DNA of 46,813 bases. It comes from Pseudomonas sp. GM84. Its GTDB lineage: Bacteria > Pseudomonadota > Gammaproteobacteria > Pseudomonadales > Pseudomonadaceae. The notes under the pieces were generated by a model. It was not told where the DNA came from. It did not search any database and saw only the letters and a list, made by a program, of their open reading frames with translations. Below, piece by piece: positions 43,582-46,813 of the stretch. Each line of letters begins with the position of its first letter. Positions within the stretch are counted from its first letter, which is position 1. The stretch is from contig NZ_AKJC01000317.1 of NCBI RefSeq assembly GCF_000282535.1, positions 1-46,813 on the forward strand, read 5' to 3'. A program made the translations under genes and the position numbers.

Positions 43582-44235
43582 TCAAAGGAAGGTAAACACC
43601 TTCGCAGCCGGCAACCGCGACTTGTTCAGCCCGGCATTGAAGTCCGCCTCGCTGCGGTAGCCCAGGCTCAACACCACCACGCTGGTGTACCCCTGCTCGC
43701 GCAGCCCCAGCTCGGCATCCATGATCTTGCTGTCGAAACCTTCGATCGGCGTAGCGTCCAGGCCATGGGCGGCAGCGCCGAGCAGCGCGGTGCCCAGGGC
43801 CAGGTAGGTCTGCTTCTCCATCCAGTGCTGCAGGTCTTTCTGGTCGAAGCGATGCAGGTTCACGTAGTGGCGCCGGCTCTGGTTCTGCCCGGCGCGGGCC
43901 TGCTCGTCACGAAAACGACCGTCGGCCGCTTCCTGGTCGAGCACCGTGTCCAGGTGCGCCTCGGTCATTTCAGTGCGGGTGCAGAACACGATGACATGGG
44001 ACGCATCGAGAATCTTCGGCGTGTTGTAGGCATAACCGTCGACCGTGCTCTTGGCCAGGCGGGCCTTGCCCTCGGCGCTGTCGGCAACGATGAAATGCCA
44101 AGGCTGCGAGTTGACCGAGGACGGGCTGTGGCGCAACTGCTCAAGCAAGGCATCGATGGTGGCCTGAGGGATCTTGCGGGCGGCATCGTAGGCCTTGGTG
44201 GTGTAGCGGCGTTTGGCCAGGGAGACGGTGTCCAT
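43582..44235 (-). CDS. Nitroreductase-family NAD(P)H oxidoreductase, NfsB-like
   Basis: A 217-residue FMN enzyme of the NfsB/NfnB group: KRRYTTKAYDAARKIP at the start, LRHSPSSVNSQPWHFIV (FMN contact, about 38-54), ALGTALLGAAAHGLDATPIEGFD near 145-167, and LSLGYRSEADFNAGLNKSRLP at the end. It reduces nitro or quinone compounds. The frame is open far upstream (to 45342) but the family N-terminus starts at ATG 44235. It is divergent from a LysR gene with a LysR-type box between. Confidence 0.92.
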   Translation of the reverse strand: MDTVSLAKRRYTTKAYDAARKIPQATIDALLEQLRHSPSSVNSQPWHFIVADSAEGKARLAKSTVDGYAYNTPKILDASHVIVFCTRTEMTEAHLDTVLDQEAADGRFRDEQARAGQNQSRRHYVNLHRFDQKDLQHWMEKQTYLALGTALLGAAAHGLDATPIEGFDSKIMDAELGLREQGYTSVVVLSLGYRSEADFNAGLNKSRLPAAKVFTFL

Positions 44236-44277
44236 GCGGGTAACTCCAATACAGGGAAGAGGATTTGTGCCGCATAC

Positions 44278-44294
44278 TATCTTTCCTGCAGATA
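44278..44294. promoter_or_regulatory. LysR-type box TATCT-N7-AGATA between nitroreductase and LysR genes
   Basis: The 17-bp symmetrical element contains ATC-N9-GAT and so T-N11-A, the standard LysR box, in the 105-bp divergent gap. The LysR protein encoded at 44341 is the natural candidate to bind it. Confidence 0.6.
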
Positions 44295-44340
44295 AGAAAA
44301 ACCGGCAGAATGCAGCAACACTTTCACCCCTGGAGTGAAA

Positions 44341-45240
44341 ATGCTCCGCATCACCGACCTCGAACTGTTCGTGCGCAGCAGCGCGCTGGGCAGCTTCACT
44401 GCTGCGGCCCACGAGGCCGACCTGTTGCCCGGGCAAGTCGCCGCCGCGATCAAACGCCTTGAACGCGACCTCGACGTGCGCCTGTTCGCCCGCACTACCC
44501 GCAGCCTGCGGCTCACTGCCGAAGGTGAGCTGTACCTGCCCACCGCCCTCAACGTGCTGGAGAGCCTGCGCCAAGGGCGCGACAACCTGCACGGTGCGCA
44601 CAGCACCCTGCGCGGCGTGCTGCAGGTGTCGGCGCCTTCCGACCTTGGGCGCAATATCCTCCTGCCGTGGTTGAGTGATTTTCGCCGCGAGCACCCCGAC
44701 CTGAGCCTGCGCTTCTTCCTCTCCGACCAGGTTGCCGACCTGTTCCGCGACCCGGTGGACGTGGCCATCCGTTATGGCCTCAACGAAGAGGCCAACTACA
44801 TCGCCCTGCCCTTGGCACCGTGGAATCGCCGCGTGCTGGTGGCCTCGCCGGATTACCTGGCGCGTCATGGCCGCCCGCAACAGGTCGACGACCTGCAGCA
44901 GCATGCCTGCCTGCTGTACCTGCAGCTGGGGCGGATCTATGACAAATGGCGGCTGGGCAACCGCACGGTGCAGGTCAGTGGCCCGCTGTTCAGCGACGAC
45001 GCCGATGTGGTGCGGCGCTGGGCCCTGCTCGGCGAAGGCATCGCCTACAAGTCGTGGCTGGATGTCAGCGCCAATGTGGCCGCGGGCGAACTGGAGGTGC
45101 TGCTTGCCGAACACCCCGGCGAGCTCACGCCGGTGACCTTGGTTTGCCCGCATCGCAAGCAACTGTCGCCCGCCGTCTCGCAACTGCACCTGTGGCTGCG
45201 CGAACGCTTCACCGCCCTGCAGCCTGCACAAATGTTCTAA
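44341..45240 (+). CDS. LysR-family transcriptional regulator
   Basis: A 299-residue regulator with N-terminal winged HTH (ITDLELFVRSSALGSFTAAAHEADLLPGQVAAAIKRLERDL, 4-44) and effector-binding domain (about 88-290). Style is that of the CrgA-like branch. ATG 44341 has GGAG 6 nt upstream and is preferred to GTG 44335. It is divergent from the nitroreductase gene and probably senses an electrophile or quinone to control it (inference). Confidence 0.9.
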   Translation: MLRITDLELFVRSSALGSFTAAAHEADLLPGQVAAAIKRLERDLDVRLFARTTRSLRLTAEGELYLPTALNVLESLRQGRDNLHGAHSTLRGVLQVSAPSDLGRNILLPWLSDFRREHPDLSLRFFLSDQVADLFRDPVDVAIRYGLNEEANYIALPLAPWNRRVLVASPDYLARHGRPQQVDDLQQHACLLYLQLGRIYDKWRLGNRTVQVSGPLFSDDADVVRRWALLGEGIAYKSWLDVSANVAAGELEVLLAEHPGELTPVTLVCPHRKQLSPAVSQLHLWLRERFTALQPAQMF

Positions 45241-45298
45241 ACCGTCCGCGCCGTCTACGGTAATGTGAACTGCCCTGTACAACCGCAGCCCCGCCGTC

Positions 45299-46129
45299 AT
45301 GAGCAACTGGATCGACCTCAAGCAAGACGCCGTCACCGGCATCGAGTCGGTTCGCGCGCATTTCGTCGGCCATGCCTACGACCCGCACTGGCATGACAGC
45401 TTCCTGGTCGGTTTCACCGAACAAGGCGTGCAGCAGTTCGATTGCCGCCGGGTGCGCCACCGCAGCACGCCGGGGCACGTGTTCCTGCTCGAACCCGGTG
45501 ATATCCACGACGGCCACGCGCCGACCGAAGAAGGCTTTACCTACTCGACCCTGTACCTGCAGCCGCTGTGGCTTGAGGCCGAACTGCGCGCGCTGTTCGA
45601 GCAGGCGCCGAGCGACAGCCTGCCGAGCATCGCCGACCCGTTGTGCCATGACCTGCGCCTGGCCGGCGCTACCGCCCGTGCCTTCCAGGCCGTGCATGGC
45701 GAGGAGCTGCGCATCGTACGGCAAACGGCCACCGATGACCTCATCAGTTGCCTGACCCGCCACCTGCACTGGCGCAAGCGCCTCAACCCAGACCCGCGCC
45801 TGCCGCTGACCGCGCAGCGGGCCCGGGACTACCTGCATGCCCACCTGGACCAGGACATCAGCCTCGATGACCTCGCGCTGGCCTGCGGCGTCGACCGTTT
45901 TCGCCTGACCCGGGCGTTCAAGGCGGCGTTCGGCCTGGCACCGCACGCCTACCTGATCCAGCTGCGCCTGGCCCGTGGCCGGCACCTGCTCGCCCACGGC
46001 CAGACGCCCAGCGAAGTGGCCATGGCCCTGGGCTTTGCCGATCAGAGCCACCTGGGGCGCTGGTTCCGTCGCGCTTACCAGCTGACCCCGGCGGATTACC
46101 GTCGCCGCTGCTCAAACCTTCCAGACTGA
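45299..46129 (+). CDS. AraC-family transcriptional regulator
   Basis: A 276-residue regulator. The N-terminal cupin-like domain (YDPHWHDSFLVGFTEQGVQQF, GHVFLLEPGDIHDGH) is the AraC-like ligand domain; residues about 170-275 hold the two HTHs (LDDLALACGVDRFRLTRAFKAAFGLAPHAYLIQLRL, then VAMALGFADQSHLGRWFRRAYQLTPADYRR). The LysE-type exporter gene starts 50 bp downstream, a frequent pairing, so it probably activates that exporter in response to its amino acid. Confidence 0.9.
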   Translation: MSNWIDLKQDAVTGIESVRAHFVGHAYDPHWHDSFLVGFTEQGVQQFDCRRVRHRSTPGHVFLLEPGDIHDGHAPTEEGFTYSTLYLQPLWLEAELRALFEQAPSDSLPSIADPLCHDLRLAGATARAFQAVHGEELRIVRQTATDDLISCLTRHLHWRKRLNPDPRLPLTAQRARDYLHAHLDQDISLDDLALACGVDRFRLTRAFKAAFGLAPHAYLIQLRLARGRHLLAHGQTPSEVAMALGFADQSHLGRWFRRAYQLTPADYRRRCSNLPD

Positions 46130-46179
46130 CCCGCGGCAATGGCCGAGCATGGGGCTCTGATTACCCGGAGCCTCTCACC

Positions 46180-46764
46180 ATGTCGCATTCGTTGTTGCCG
46201 TTCATCCTCTTCGCCCTGGTCGCCAGCATCAGCCCCGGGCCGACCAATTTGCTGATACTCGCCCATGGTGCACGCCGGGGGCTGCGCGCCAGCGTGGCGC
46301 CGATCCTGGCCGGCTGTGGCGCGGCGGCGGCGGTCGTGCTGCTGGTTGGGCTGGGGCTCGGCGAACTGCTGATGCGCCATCCGCTGGCCCAGCAACTGAT
46401 GAGCTGGGCCGGGGTGCTGTGGTTGAGCTGGCTGGCGTGGCGCATTCTGCGCAGCGCGGGGCAACCGCTGGACGTCAGCGCAGACAAGCCCTTCAGTGCT
46501 TTTAGCGCCGCTTCCCTGCAAGTGGTGAACCCGAAGGTATGGATGATGGCCGTGGCGGTGATTGGCGTGTTCGCCGCGCCCATGCTGCCGGTCTGGCAGT
46601 TGGCGCTGGTGTTTCTGCTGATTGCGCTGCCGTGCATGACGGCCTGGGCATTGCTGGGGGTGGGCAGTGCGCGCTGGTTGCAGGCACCGGAGCGGTTGCT
46701 GTGGTTCAACCGGGGGTTGGCGGGGATGTTGCTGGTGTCGGCTTGGGCTGCTTTGCTGGGCTGA
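46180..46764 (+). CDS. LysE/RhtB-family amino-acid exporter
   Basis: A 194-residue membrane protein with about five to six helices. The family motif SPGPTNLLILAHGARRG is at residues 18-34, and NPKVWMMAVAVIG near 115-127 is the second conserved site. Members export lysine, threonine, homoserine or related amino acids; the specific substrate is unknown. CGGAG lies 10 nt before ATG 46180. No further gene is visible in the remaining 49 bp. Confidence 0.92.
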   Translation: MSHSLLPFILFALVASISPGPTNLLILAHGARRGLRASVAPILAGCGAAAAVVLLVGLGLGELLMRHPLAQQLMSWAGVLWLSWLAWRILRSAGQPLDVSADKPFSAFSAASLQVVNPKVWMMAVAVIGVFAAPMLPVWQLALVFLLIALPCMTAWALLGVGSARWLQAPERLLWFNRGLAGMLLVSAWAALLG

Positions 46765-46813
46765 TGGTGTTGGTGGCTGTACCGGCCCTATCGCCGCGGT
46801 TCGTCGCCACGAC

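Noticed and set aside
44236..45342. Upstream extension of the nitroreductase frame
   Set aside because: The frame is open but runs antisense through the LysR gene; nitroreductase similarity starts at 44235.
46765..46813. A possible fifth REP element at the right end
   Set aside because: The start (CCGGCCCTATCGCCG) resembles sequence next to REP copies, but the core is absent and the window ends, so it cannot be called.

Overview
The window is high-GC gammaproteobacterial DNA that reads as a Pseudomonas chromosome, most likely of the P. putida group. The reasons are the gene content (SfnB, FeaR-type regulator, MetNIQ-like transporter, TerC, PBP2 paralogue), the codon use, and four pairs of the Pseudomonas REP motif (core GCCGGCAAGCCGGCTCCCAC or its GCGGGGC/GCGGGAC variants). 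No rRNA, tRNA, CRISPR, transposase or integrase was seen. 31 protein genes are called; only the first is cut by the window edge.

Layout. 1-2297 (minus): C-terminally truncated octaheme cytochrome c with HEAT and TPR repeats. 2535-18918 (plus): the most unusual unit, apparently one operon. It holds a small periplasmic adaptor, a membrane adaptor with a cytoplasmic GAF-like domain, an intramembrane M50 protease fused to an N-terminal PqqD/RRE-like domain and a C-terminal HlyD-like domain, a 3517-residue surface protein (short LEQRILFDGA-type motif, DUF4347, DUF11-like repeats, SdrD_B-like domain, nine VCBS/cadherin-like repeats), and a TolC-family lipoprotein. It looks like an export system for one giant adhesin, but it has no ABC ATPase; an S2P-like protease takes that place. 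19185-21077: an orphan PBP2. 21463-24494: a FeaR-like AraC regulator, a small cytochrome c and an outer-membrane porin; tandem TGGCA-N8-AAA boxes with identical 21-bp spacing lie before both the cytochrome and the porin. 24531-26821: a MarR repressor divergent from an amidase and a SnoaL-like protein. 27035-28342: a PstS-OmpA fusion behind a good PhoB box. 28525-33640: a five-gene organosulfur operon (SfnB-like flavoenzyme, FMN monooxygenase, Met-type ABC importer) behind a sigma-54 promoter. 33803-36333: TerC behind a structured leader, then an SPFH/Band 7 protein.

36340-39850 is visibly less GC-rich and looks acquired. It carries a PAAR-type T6SS effector with a glycine-rich hydrophobic C-terminus, overlapped by the gene of a small three-helix membrane protein that is probably its immunity partner, and an MFS transporter between two near-identical 30-bp direct repeats. 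The rest (39871-46764) is ordinary accessory metabolism: acyl-CoA dehydrogenase/LysR, NifS-like cysteine desulfurase, nitroreductase/LysR, and AraC/LysE.

Best candidate for an undescribed system: the 2.5-18.9 kb operon, in which an RRE-like domain fused to an intramembrane protease may recognise the N-terminal motif of the giant protein and couple its processing to export through three adaptor modules and an outer-membrane channel. This is inference from domain order and motifs only. All family assignments come from reading translated sequence, without database searches.
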